A stretch of DNA of 64,000 nucleotides, taken from Acidobacteriota bacterium. Its GTDB lineage: Bacteria; Acidobacteriota; Terriglobia; Bryobacterales; Bryobacteraceae. This document shows, piece after piece, positions 24,925-33,404 of this stretch (position 1 is its first letter; each line of letters begins with the position of its first letter). The stretch spans positions 1 to 64,000 of the forward strand of contig VFZU01000003.1 in NCBI GenBank assembly GCA_016870995.1. Direction: 5' to 3'. A model generated the notes under the pieces. It made no database searches, was not told where the DNA came from, and worked only from the letters and a program-made list of their open reading frames with translations. The position numbers and the translations under genes are program-made.

Positions 24925-25563
24925 ATGGCGACACAGCAACAAGTCCTCGCCAATCGGGAGAACGCCAAAGCCTCAACCGGCCCGCAAACCCCCGTTGGCA
25001 AATCCGCCGTCAGCCGCAACGCAATGCGCCATGGCCTTACGGCTTCATCCATCGACCAATTCCCCGCGCACGTCCAGGAGCAATTTCTGACTTTCCGCGA
25101 GTCCCTGCTCTCAGAGTTTCAACCCGGCACCCAGCACCAGATTCTCCTGTTCGAACAGTACGCCTTTGCTCAATTCCTGCTCGTCCGCGCACAGGCCGTG
25201 CACGCCCAGGCTCTCGAGCAATCTCTCGCTCATCCCGAAAACCAGCAGACCTTCACGCATCTCCTTCGAGTGCAGCGCTACCTGCGCGGTCTTGAGAACT
25301 CCGCACTCAAGGCGCTCATGCTCTTTCAGCATGCCTACGCTGACCGTTGCGCTGCTGTCGACCTGCAAGACACCGTGACCAACTCCTTCGACTCTCCAGT
25401 CGTGATTCCTTCCGCCGCCCCCATCGCAAGAATTGTCGGCACCGGCTTCTCGCGGCCAGCCATTCACTCCGCTGCAGTTCGCATTACCCATGTGGAGCAG
25501 GCAAGGCTTCGACGCCTGAATCCCGAAACCAATTCAGATCCCCAGTCGGAGAACCCGTCATGA
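24925..25563 (+). CDS. Conserved acidobacterial ANR-NA-STGP family protein, unknown function
   Basis: 212 residues with AAGGAG before the ATG. The N-terminus has the family motif LANRENAKASTGPQTPVGK followed by S-RNAMRHGLTA. The motif is common in Acidobacteriota and some Proteobacteria, and no function is established. The middle (about 60-150) is helical with several conserved-looking Arg and Gln. The C-terminus is Pro/Arg-rich. It overlaps the following HU-like gene by 4 nt (ATGA), so it is the first gene of a tight three-gene operon with an HU-like and an HU-TIR gene. The motif looks nucleic-acid-like, but that is only a guess. Confidence 0.75.
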   Translation: MATQQQVLANRENAKASTGPQTPVGKSAVSRNAMRHGLTASSIDQFPAHVQEQFLTFRESLLSEFQPGTQHQILLFEQYAFAQFLLVRAQAVHAQALEQSLAHPENQQTFTHLLRVQRYLRGLENSALKALMLFQHAYADRCAAVDLQDTVTNSFDSPVVIPSAAPIARIVGTGFSRPAIHSAAVRITHVEQARLRRLNPETNSDPQSENPS

Positions 25564-25778
25564 ACAAGTCTGGCCTCGCCCGGCGCCTCGCCCGCGCCTC
25601 CAAAACATCCAACGCCGAAGCAGCCGATTATCTCGACTACGCCGTCCTCTCGATCCTCAAACGCTGGAAGCATGGTCACGACACATCCTGGCCCGGCCTT
25701 GGTGTCTTCTGCCGCGATCTCCTGAAAACGACATCCCCAAAATCCGCAAAATCCGAGGGCACTGATGTCTACCCATAA
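25560..25778 (+). CDS. Mini HU-like DNA-binding protein
   Basis: 72 residues from the ATG at 25560 (4-nt overlap). Residues 1-50 follow the HU/IHF core: MNKSGLARRLARASK, a second helix (AADYLDYAVLSILKRW), then the turn and strand (SWPGLGVF). The family's long DNA-wrapping beta arms and the end are missing, and the tail is Ser/Lys-rich. It could dimerise like HU but not bend DNA in the same way. It overlaps the HU-TIR gene by 14 nt. Confidence 0.7.
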   Translation: MNKSGLARRLARASKTSNAEAADYLDYAVLSILKRWKHGHDTSWPGLGVFCRDLLKTTSPKSAKSEGTDVYP

Positions 25779-26353
25779 CCCGCGCTTCGACCCCAAGCAG
25801 GTCTCTCGCATCATCCTCGATTGCCTCAAACGTGGCAAGCCCGTCGAGATTGAGGGCTTCGGCACGTTTCATCCGCAGTCAGACGGTGGCTTCGAGTTTG
25901 TTGCCATGCATGCTCCCAGAGTCTTCATCAGCTATGCCGCCGAAGATCGCAAGCAGGCCCAGGCACTCTACGACGCCCTCGCCGCTGCCGGTCTCAATCC
26001 CTGGCTCGATCGTCGCAACTTGAAAGCAGGTCAGAATTGGCCCCGCCTGATCGAGGCTGCCATCGAGGCCAGCGATTTCTTCGTCGCCTGTATGTCCAGC
26101 AATTCGGTACTCAAGCGCGGCGGCTTCCAGGCCGAAATCCGCTACGCTCTCGATATTGCTCGGCGGCTACCGCTCGAAGACACGTTCATTATCCCGGTTC
26201 GCTTCGATGAATACCGTGCCTGCTCGCATCGCCCGCGAAATTCAATACATCGACTTGTTCCCCGATACCGCAAAAGGCACTCGCAACCTCATTGCCGCGA
26301 TCCAGCGGCAGTGGCGTCACCGCAACCCTACTTTGCTGCCAACTTCTTCTTGA
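25765..26353 (+). pseudogene. HU-like/TIR fusion protein, interrupted by a frameshift
   Basis: The first frame runs from 25765. Residues 8-36 are the second half of an HU-like fold (RIILDCLKRGKPVEIEGFGTF). Residues 52-150 are a TIR domain: VFISYAAED, NPWLDRRNLKAGQNW, then a FQAEIRYAL helix whose Glu124 is in the place of the catalytic Glu of NADase TIRs. At 26212-26216 the frame breaks: the TIR continuation (VPARIAREIQYIDLFPD, then TRNLIAAIQRQWRHR) lies one nucleotide over, ending at 26353. Left unshifted, the frame runs into unrelated residues to 26460 and overlaps the convergent gene by 133 nt. The shift may be real decay, sequencing error or programmed. Confidence 0.8.
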
Positions 26354-26720
26354 TCTCGCCCGCCCGCTTGTCCTCGGGCGCCAGTTCGAGAAACTTGGCC
26401 CACGCTTCTTTCATCCCCTTTGGGTTCCCGGCTCGCTCTCGTGCCTTACCAAGTTCGTAAAACGCGTCTGCCGAAGTCGGGTCCCACAGCGTGGCTTCAA
26501 GAAACCGCCCACCGGCGGCCCGGTAGCTGCCCCTCTTCATGTAATAACGGCCGACCTTGACTTCCTGCTGCGCCTGGATCGGATTGAACTCGTAGTCCTT
26601 CTTCTCCTTGATCAGCGTCTCGTCTTCTTCCGGCGGCTCCACAATCACCGGCGGCTTCACTTGTCCCGGCAAACACCAGGCCGCCAAACAAAACAAAGCC
26701 AATCGAAAATGCCATGCCAC
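26328..26720 (-). CDS. Exported TPR-like protein, unknown
   Basis: 130 residues from a GTG at 26720. The longer start at 26741 (TTG) would abut uvrC. Residues 1-20 are a signal peptide (FRLALFCLAAWCLPGQ). The rest is helical with one clear TPR-like repeat (VGRYYMKRGSYRAAGGRF, then ADAFYELGKARERAGN and AWAKFLELAPED) and a basic C-terminus. The architecture resembles part of BamD-like or periplasmic TPR proteins, but it is too short to say. The gene diverges from uvrC with 20 nt between starts. Confidence 0.7.
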   Translation of the reverse strand: MAWHFRLALFCLAAWCLPGQVKPPVIVEPPEEDETLIKEKKDYEFNPIQAQQEVKVGRYYMKRGSYRAAGGRFLEATLWDPTSADAFYELGKARERAGNPKGMKEAWAKFLELAPEDKRAGEIKKKLAAK

Positions 26721-26740
26721 AATTAGATTGTAATCTCCCA

Positions 26741-28546
26741 ATGAATTGGCTCGACACCCTTAGGGAAAAGGTCACCCAATTCCCCACCGGCCCCGGCGTC
26801 TATCTCTGGCGCGATGCTGTCAATGATGTCATCTACGTCGGCAAGGCCAAGAACCTCCGCGCCCGCGTCCGCAGCTACTTCAACGACGATCGTTTAAACG
26901 AAGCCAAAAACGGCACCATGGTCCTCGAGGCTCGCGACATCACCTACATCCTCGTCGACAACGAGAAAGAAGCCCTCGGCCTCGAAAACAATCTCATCAA
27001 ACAGCACAAGCCCCGCTTCAACGTCCTGCTGCGCGACGACAAGACCTACCCCTACATCAAGGTCACTGCCGAGAAATTCCCCCGAGTCTTCGTTACCCGC
27101 CGCCTCCGCAAAGACGGCGCTTCCTACTTTGGTCCCTACTTCCCCGGCAACCTCGCCCACCGCCTCGTCAATTTCATCCACCGCCATTTCAAAATTCCCG
27201 GCTGCAAGGTCGATTTCAATCGAACTCATTCTCACGCCTGCCTCGAATATCACATCGGTCGCTGCCACGGCCCTTGTGTCGATGGCCTCGTCACCATTGA
27301 TACCTACCAAAGCTCCGTCAGCGATGTCCGCCGCTTTCTCGACGGCAAGCTCAAAGACCTCACGCGCGACCTCGAAGTCCGCATGAATGATGCCGCCGAA
27401 AATCTTGAGTTCGAGCGCGCCGCCAATCTGCGCGACCTAATCACCACCGTCGCTGAAATGGAGCAGCGCCAGAAAGTCGCTGCCGCCGAAGGCGACGACA
27501 CCGATATCTTTGCCTTCTACGCCGAGCCCCCACTCGTCGCCGTCAATCTCTTTCACCTCCGTCGCGGCCGCATCGTCGATCGCCGCGAGCTGTATTGGGA
27601 AGACCAGCACCACTTCGACCCCAGCGAGTTCTTCCAGCAGGTGCTGATCCAGGTCTACCTGAATCAACAACACATCCCCGGCTACATCCACGTTCCCATC
27701 GAGTTCGAAGATCGAGACATTCTCGAAGAGCTCCTCACCGAGAAGCGCGGCCGCAAGTGTGTCATCAATACGCCTCAGCGCGGCGACAAGAAAGCCATGC
27801 TCGGCCTGGTTGAAACCAACGCCCGCCACAGCTTCGAGCAGCGCTTCCGCGTCCTCCGGCCCTCATCGAACGCGATCAAGGACGCCCTCAAAGACGCCAT
27901 CAATCTCGAGGATGCTCCCAATCGCATCGAGTGCTTCGACATCTCCCACATCCAGGGCACCGACAAAGTCGCCTCGATGGTCGTCTGGGAAGACGGCCGC
28001 ATGAAGAAGTCCGACTACCGCAAGTTCATCATCAAGACCGTCGTCGGCAACGACGACTTCGCCTCAATGCGTGAAGTTGTCACTCGCCGCTACTCGCGGC
28101 TCAAAGAAGAGAACCAACCATTTCCCGGCCTGGTCCTCATCGACGGCGGCCTCGGTCAACTCCACGCCGCAGCCGAAGCGCTCGAAGCCATCGGCATCAT
28201 CAATCAACCTCTGGCCTCAATCGCCAAGCGTGAAGAAATCATCTACGTTTACGGGCAGGAGGACGAACCCGCCATCCTTGAGCGCCACAACCCGGTCCTC
28301 CATCTGATCCAGACCATCCGCGACGAAGCCCACCGTTTCGCGGTCACCTTCCATCGCACCCGCCGCAACCAGAGCCGCCTCACCAGCGAACTCGAACAGA
28401 TCCCCGGCATTGGCAAGATCACCATGCGCAAGCTCCTCAAAGAATTCGGCAGCCCCGAGCAAGTCAAATCCACTCCCATCGAGGCCCTCTCGGCCTCCAT
28501 TGGTCCCGCCGCCGCCCGCAAAGTCATCGACTGGTATAAAGGCTAA
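26741..28546 (+). CDS. uvrC: Excinuclease ABC subunit C
   Basis: 601 residues from the ATG at 26741 (an upstream ATG at 26714 would lie in the divergent gene). The N-terminal GIY-YIG nuclease is visible (GVYLWRDAVNDVIYVGKAKN), then the Cys-rich region about residues 140-180, UVR motif about 210-240 (EFERAANLRDLI), the RNase H-like C-terminal nuclease (IECFDISHIQGT and VLIDGGLGQL) and the HhH repeats at the end (IPGIGKITMRKLL). It makes the dual incisions of nucleotide excision repair. Confidence 0.96.
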   Translation: MNWLDTLREKVTQFPTGPGVYLWRDAVNDVIYVGKAKNLRARVRSYFNDDRLNEAKNGTMVLEARDITYILVDNEKEALGLENNLIKQHKPRFNVLLRDDKTYPYIKVTAEKFPRVFVTRRLRKDGASYFGPYFPGNLAHRLVNFIHRHFKIPGCKVDFNRTHSHACLEYHIGRCHGPCVDGLVTIDTYQSSVSDVRRFLDGKLKDLTRDLEVRMNDAAENLEFERAANLRDLITTVAEMEQRQKVAAAEGDDTDIFAFYAEPPLVAVNLFHLRRGRIVDRRELYWEDQHHFDPSEFFQQVLIQVYLNQQHIPGYIHVPIEFEDRDILEELLTEKRGRKCVINTPQRGDKKAMLGLVETNARHSFEQRFRVLRPSSNAIKDALKDAINLEDAPNRIECFDISHIQGTDKVASMVVWEDGRMKKSDYRKFIIKTVVGNDDFASMREVVTRRYSRLKEENQPFPGLVLIDGGLGQLHAAAEALEAIGIINQPLASIAKREEIIYVYGQEDEPAILERHNPVLHLIQTIRDEAHRFAVTFHRTRRNQSRLTSELEQIPGIGKITMRKLLKEFGSPEQVKSTPIEALSASIGPAAARKVIDWYKG

Positions 28547-28548
28547 AA

Positions 28549-30513
28549 ATGCAACTCTTGATCCTGGTCTCGGTCCTCGCACAAACGAACCCAATCGTCC
28601 TTGCCGATTACTACAAGGTCGAAACCGTCTCCTCGCCAGCTCTGTCCCCTGACGGCAAGCAGGTCGCCTACCTCAAGACCCGCATCATCGAATCCGAGAA
28701 CCGCCGCCACAACGACCTCTGCATCGATTCCCGCTGCCTCACGCAGATCAAGGCCAGCGCCGCAAGTCCTCAATGGTCTCCCGACGGCAAGTTACTCTAC
28801 TACTCCGCTGGCGGACGCACCTGGTTCCTCAATACAAGCGATCTCGACGGGCAACCCTTCGAAATCCCTGGCCTCGCGGGCTCACCCACTTTCAGCCCCG
28901 ACCATCAATGGATCGCCTTCACCAAACGCCAGGATCCAGCCGTCCCCGCCATCGAGCAAGCCGAGGCCGACCGCCTCATGGAGCAGCGCTTCAAGGGCCG
29001 CGTTTACGACTGGATGAACTTCCGCTTCGATGGCCGTGGCTATCTTCCCAATCCCCAAACCCATCCAGCCTTGGAGCTATACATCCTCCCGCGCCAGGGC
29101 GGGGAAGCGCGCAAGCTCACCAGCCTCAACGTTAACGTCGAGCAACTCGCCTGGTCACCCGACAGCAAATCGATCGCCTTTGTCGCCAACACCCATCAGC
29201 GCGAAGAACGCACCTACGAACGCGCCGACCTCTTCACGATCAACCTCGATGGGAAATTCACTCGCCTCACCGACGACAATCACAACCACAGCCGTCCAGC
29301 CTGGTCCCCGGACGGCAAGTCCATCGTCTTCCTCCGAGAAGAGAGCCTCAACCTGATCCTCGCGAACAAACGAACCCAAGGCAGCCCCCTCGATCTCTAC
29401 TCCGTCCCCGCCGCCGGCGGCCCTCTCACCAACCTCACAGCAAATTGGGATGATCTGCCCGGCGCGCCCGTCTTCAGCCGGGACGGCAAGAGTATCTTCT
29501 TCGAAGCCAATCTCCGAGGTACCGGCCACCTCTACCAACTCGAACTCTCTTCAAAACGCGTCACGCAGGTCACCCAAGGCGACCGCCTCCTCGACGCCTT
29601 CGACATCCATCTCGACTCCGGCCGCATCGTCTACACCGCCACCAACCCCGACACTCCAGCCGAAATTCTCTCTGCGACTCTAGCGAACCCAAAAGCTGAG
29701 ACCCGCATCACCACCCAACCTGCTCGTTGGAAGCTTGGCCGGACGGAACGCCTGAGCTTCGATAGCCTCGACGGCACTCCCATTGAAGGCTGGGTCACAC
29801 TCCCACCCAATTACGATCCCAATGCCGGCCCCTATCCGCTCATCCTCAACATCCACGGCGGCCCCCACGGCGCATATGCCAGCTCCTTCAGCTTCCTCCA
29901 TCAACTCCAGGCCGCGGCGGGCTACATCGTTCTCTACACCAACCCCCGCGCCTCCACCGGTTACGGCGAGAAGTTCCGCTGGGCAACCTGGGGTGGCTGG
30001 GGCGACAAGGACATGGCTGACGTGATGTCCGGTGTAAATGCAGCCATCAAGAAGTACCGCGTCGACCCCAAGCGTTTGGGCGTCACAGGGTACTCCTACG
30101 GTGGCTTCCTCACGAACTGGATCATCGGCCACACCAACACATTCAAGGCCGCCATTACGGGTGCCGGACCCACGAACTGGATCAGCAACTACGGCACGGG
30201 CGACATCCCACGCACGAAGGAAACCGAGTTCCTCGGCCCCCCCTGGGAGCCAGTCGGCAACGCCACCATGATCAAGTACTCCCCGATCACCTACGTCAAG
30301 AACATGAAGACCCCGACGCTCTTCGTCCACGGCGAAGCCGATCTGCGCGTCCCAATCGCCCAGGCCGAAGAGCTATACACCGCCCTCAAGAAGCTCGGCG
30401 TCCCCGCCCGCTTTGCTCGCTATCCGGGCGAGTATCACGGCGGCTGGTCTCCTTGGAACACGATGCACCGTTATAACGAAGAGATGCGCTGGTGGGCGCA
30501 ATACCTTCAGTGA
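28549..30513 (+). CDS. S9 prolyl oligopeptidase family peptidase
   Basis: 654 residues, 2 nt after uvrC, with a short signal-like start (MQLLILVSVLAQT). The first 380 residues form a seven-bladed propeller with PD40-type repeats (LSPDGKQVAYL, WSPDGKLLYY, WSPDSKSIAF, FSRDGKSIFF). The C-terminal alpha/beta hydrolase holds the catalytic Ser in GYSYGG, Asp in HGEADLRVP and His in GEYHGG. It should cleave dipeptides or acylated residues from peptides outside the cytoplasm. It converges with the M28 peptidase gene and overlaps its end by 7 nt. Confidence 0.9.
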   Translation: MQLLILVSVLAQTNPIVLADYYKVETVSSPALSPDGKQVAYLKTRIIESENRRHNDLCIDSRCLTQIKASAASPQWSPDGKLLYYSAGGRTWFLNTSDLDGQPFEIPGLAGSPTFSPDHQWIAFTKRQDPAVPAIEQAEADRLMEQRFKGRVYDWMNFRFDGRGYLPNPQTHPALELYILPRQGGEARKLTSLNVNVEQLAWSPDSKSIAFVANTHQREERTYERADLFTINLDGKFTRLTDDNHNHSRPAWSPDGKSIVFLREESLNLILANKRTQGSPLDLYSVPAAGGPLTNLTANWDDLPGAPVFSRDGKSIFFEANLRGTGHLYQLELSSKRVTQVTQGDRLLDAFDIHLDSGRIVYTATNPDTPAEILSATLANPKAETRITTQPARWKLGRTERLSFDSLDGTPIEGWVTLPPNYDPNAGPYPLILNIHGGPHGAYASSFSFLHQLQAAAGYIVLYTNPRASTGYGEKFRWATWGGWGDKDMADVMSGVNAAIKKYRVDPKRLGVTGYSYGGFLTNWIIGHTNTFKAAITGAGPTNWISNYGTGDIPRTKETEFLGPPWEPVGNATMIKYSPITYVKNMKTPTLFVHGEADLRVPIAQAEELYTALKKLGVPARFARYPGEYHGGWSPWNTMHRYNEEMRWWAQYLQ

Positions 30514-31892
30514 AGCTTTGCTGCTGCCTCGCGAAACGCCTTCGTCTTGGGCTCTTCCGCATTCCACACAATCCGCTCCGGCGCATCGGCGATCAAGAAG
30601 GTCCCCTGCGCGATCGCACGAGTCACCTTCGCCATGTTGGCGTAGTCGATCTTTTCCCACTCATCACCCTTCTGGTGATAATCAGGGAAAGCATAGGTCA
30701 CACTCACCGTTGTCGAAGGCACGCCTACGGGAGCGAAGGCCGCATTGTCGCTGGCCTGGAAGTAAGGGTCGCTGAACTTCTCGTGCTTCACAATCTTTAG
30801 GTCTGTTGCCTTACCGGCGTCTTCCATGTGCTTGTGGATTGTCGTGAAGTGGTAGCCCGTCAGGTTTAACATCCCGACGTTCGGCCCTTCGCTCGAGTCG
30901 GTCCGCCCGGTCTGCTCCAGGTTCACATTCGCCACCATCTGCTTCAGTGGCACGATCGGATGCCGCACCAGATAACGACTCCCCAGCAGGCCGCGCTCTT
31001 CACCGAAGAACGCCACAAACATTACGCTCCTTTTCGGCTTCAGCTCTGCGATCAACCTTGCGCTTTCGATGATGCTCGCAACGCCGCTGGCGTTGTCGTT
31101 CGCCCCGTTGTAAACCTTGTCCCCCGCATCGTTCGGCCGCACTCCGAGGTGATCGTAATGCGCCGTCAGCAGCACGTATTCATCCTTCAGCTTCGGGTCG
31201 CTGCCACGTAGGATCCCGATCACATTCCGCGCCTCTTCGGCCTTGCTCGATGCCTCGCCAATTTTGATTGTTGCCTTCAAGCTCGCGCTTGCCTTCAAGA
31301 ACGCCTCTGCATCCTTATCGGCGGTGCGCAGCATCAGTACATTCGGCCGCGGCTGATCTTCAAACTCGATCGTCTGCTGCGCCAGCGGCATCGGGATCCC
31401 CACGAGCACAATCACCTTGGCTCCAATTTGCGACAGCTTCATCCACCCCGGCTGCATTCCGGGTCCGCCCGGACCTTCGATGACAACCACAGGCTCCACC
31501 TCGGTCAACGCCAGATCTCGCAGCTCAGCGGCTGTCAGCTTCTTCACCGCCGCCCCGCTCAGCTCCACCATCGCACCCGCGCTCCATAATGCTGTGTCGA
31601 CAGGAAGGGCCACTGTCTTTGCCCCATCCGTGAAGCTCACCTCAAACCCTTGCCGGTTCACCTTGCGCAAGGACATCTTGGCTGTTTGAAACGAGTCCTC
31701 AAGCCCGACCCTGCGGAACTCGCTCGCAATGTATTCCGAGGCGATCGTCAATCCCGCCGACGGCGTATCACGCCCTTCGAGCGCATCGCTGGCCAGAAAC
31801 GACACAATCGACGCCAGCGCTTTCGCGTCTGCCTCCTTCACAACCTCGGCGGCACCGAGCGAGAGACACAACAATCCAATGACGAGCTTCAT
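30507..31892 (-). CDS. Exported M28 family aminopeptidase
   Basis: 461 residues from the ATG at 31892, with GAGGGA upstream. A longer frame to 31955 lacks support. Residues 1-14 are a signal peptide (MKLVIGLLCLSLGAAE). Zinc and catalytic residues are visible in LLTAHYDHLG, YNGANDNASGVA, FFGEERGLLGSRYLV and YHQKGDEWEKID. A protease-associated insert occupies about 130-230. It should act as an outer-membrane or periplasmic aminopeptidase. The gene is divergent from yjbQ with an 8-nt gap. Confidence 0.9.
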   Translation of the reverse strand: MKLVIGLLCLSLGAAEVVKEADAKALASIVSFLASDALEGRDTPSAGLTIASEYIASEFRRVGLEDSFQTAKMSLRKVNRQGFEVSFTDGAKTVALPVDTALWSAGAMVELSGAAVKKLTAAELRDLALTEVEPVVVIEGPGGPGMQPGWMKLSQIGAKVIVLVGIPMPLAQQTIEFEDQPRPNVLMLRTADKDAEAFLKASASLKATIKIGEASSKAEEARNVIGILRGSDPKLKDEYVLLTAHYDHLGVRPNDAGDKVYNGANDNASGVASIIESARLIAELKPKRSVMFVAFFGEERGLLGSRYLVRHPIVPLKQMVANVNLEQTGRTDSSEGPNVGMLNLTGYHFTTIHKHMEDAGKATDLKIVKHEKFSDPYFQASDNAAFAPVGVPSTTVSVTYAFPDYHQKGDEWEKIDYANMAKVTRAIAQGTFLIADAPERIVWNAEEPKTKAFREAAAKLH

Positions 31893-31899
31893 TCCCTCA

Positions 31900-32328
31900 G
31901 TGTATTCTGATGCCTTGCAGCACATCGGCCAACTCACCATCTCCACCCGCGGCAAGGGCCTTTACGACATCACCTCGCGCGTCGCCACCTGGGTCGCCGA
32001 ACAGACCGATTCCACCGCTCTGCTCACCCTTTTCTGCCGTCATACCTCCGCCTCGCTCACCATCCAGGAGAACTACGACCCTGACGTTATCGCCGACATC
32101 AAGGACTACTTCGAGCGCCTGGTCCCCGAAGATCCCCGCCAGTTCCGCCACACCCTCGAAGGGCCAGACGACATGCCCGCCCACATCCGCACGGTTCTTT
32201 CTGGCATCAATCTCACGATCCCCGTTGACCGTGGTCAACTTACTCTTGGTACGTGGCAGGGCATCTATCTGTTCGAGCACCGCCGCCACCCGCATCAGCG
32301 AAATGTGGTGCTACACTTGCTCACGTGA
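31900..32328 (+). CDS. yjbQ: YjbQ/UPF0047 family protein
   Basis: 142 residues from a GTG at 31900 (an internal TTG at 31915 is an alternative). The family's metal-binding blocks are present: CRHTSASLTIQENYDPDV, EGPDDMPAHI, and GTWQGIYLFEHR. In E. coli YjbQ rescues a thiamine phosphate requirement, but its physiological role is unclear. It overlaps the aldo/keto reductase gene by 4 nt (GTGA). Confidence 0.9.
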   Translation: MYSDALQHIGQLTISTRGKGLYDITSRVATWVAEQTDSTALLTLFCRHTSASLTIQENYDPDVIADIKDYFERLVPEDPRQFRHTLEGPDDMPAHIRTVLSGINLTIPVDRGQLTLGTWQGIYLFEHRRHPHQRNVVLHLLT

Positions 32329-33254
32329 GCCAAACCCGACGCACCTTCATCAGCACCTCTGCCGCCGCTCTTGCCGCTGCCCCAGCCATGCCTACGCGCC
32401 TTTTCGGTCAAACCGGTAAGCGCATTTCCATCGTCGCTTTCGGTTGCGGCAGTCGTTATCTCGCCTACAAGAACGAGGACGACGCTATCGCTGTCGTACA
32501 CAAGGCAATGGACCTTGGGATCAACTACTTCGATACCGCCTACGATTACGGTGCAGGCCTGAGCGAGACCCGCATCGGCAAGGCCATCGCCGGCCGCCGT
32601 AAGGATATTTACCTCGCCACCAAGCTCCCGGCTCGCAACGGCGATGCGGCTCAGCGCATTCTTGAAGGCTCGCTCAAGCGCTGCCAGACCGATCACTTCA
32701 ACACCGTCCATGTCCATGCCCTCAATAACGAAGAGGATCTGGCCGCGATCGAGGCCAAAGACGGCGTCTTGAATATGCTCTACAAGATGCGTGATCAGAA
32801 GGTCGTCCACAACGTCGGCATCTCCTGCCACACCGACCCGAAAGTGCTGAAGACTGCTCTCGAACGCCACGACTTCAACGTCACCCAGTTTGCCCTCAAC
32901 GCCGCGCGCGTCGGCCAGGCTGCAAACGATGGCAACCCCGCCACGGATAGTTTCGAAGCGCTGGCTCTCCCGGTTGCACTCAAAAAGAAAATGGGTGTCA
33001 CTGCGATGAAGATCTTCGCCCAGGAAAAGCTGAACGGCAAAACCAGTGTCGACAACCTGATCCGCTATTCGCTTTCACAGCCTGTGGGCGCCGTGGTGCT
33101 TGGTATGCCGAAGGTCGAGTTCCTCGAGCAGAACGTCGCCATCGCCAAGGCTTATCAGCCGATGAGCCCCGCTGAAATGAAGGGGCTGAATAATCAGCTC
33201 AATCAGTACAAGGTATCCATCGACTCCTTCTTCCTTGACCACGTCGACGCCTGA
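32325..33254 (+). CDS. Tat-exported aldo/keto reductase
   Basis: 309 residues from the GTG at 32325, which overlaps the yjbQ stop. The longer start at 32253 lies inside yjbQ. The N-terminus is a twin-arginine leader (TRRTFISTSAAALAAAP). Aldo/keto reductase features: an FGCGSRYLAY start strand, DTAYDYG-SETRIGKA (the Asp and Tyr of the tetrad), an LATKLPAR Lys, and a QFALN strand. It should reduce an aldehyde or sugar with NADPH, though Tat export implies cofactor loading before transport. The substrate cannot be told from sequence. Confidence 0.85.
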   Translation: MSQTRRTFISTSAAALAAAPAMPTRLFGQTGKRISIVAFGCGSRYLAYKNEDDAIAVVHKAMDLGINYFDTAYDYGAGLSETRIGKAIAGRRKDIYLATKLPARNGDAAQRILEGSLKRCQTDHFNTVHVHALNNEEDLAAIEAKDGVLNMLYKMRDQKVVHNVGISCHTDPKVLKTALERHDFNVTQFALNAARVGQAANDGNPATDSFEALALPVALKKKMGVTAMKIFAQEKLNGKTSVDNLIRYSLSQPVGAVVLGMPKVEFLEQNVAIAKAYQPMSPAEMKGLNNQLNQYKVSIDSFFLDHVDA

Positions 33255-33285
33255 GTCAGACTCCGTTTCCCTCAATCTGAAAACT

Positions 33286-33329
33286 AAATTCGCCCTGCTG
33301 CCAATCACTTAGGCAAGCAGGGCGAATTT
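33286..33329. terminator. Bidirectional terminator between aldo/keto reductase and ftsZ
   Basis: Arms AAATTCGCCCTGCT-GCC and GGC-A-AGCAGGGCGAATTT, about 17 bp with one unpaired base, loop of 8 nt, in the gap between two convergent genes. The outer AAATT/AATTT pairs give T-rich ends on both strands, so it can serve in either direction. Confidence 0.85.
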
Positions 33330-33359
33330 GCTTTGATGTCCAGTTGTTAAGGTATTCAG

Positions 33360-33379
33360 CGGGCGAGAGATCTCGCCCG
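33360..33379 (-). terminator. Second hairpin after ftsZ
   Basis: Arms CGGGCGAGA and TCTCGCCCG with a 2-nt nominal loop (realistically a longer loop with fewer pairs), lying 26 nt past the ftsZ stop. No T-run follows directly, so it is likely the first of two 3'-end hairpins rather than a full terminator. Confidence 0.55.
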
Positions 33380-33404
33380 AGGTTCCTTGAATTCTGAATA
33401 TCGT

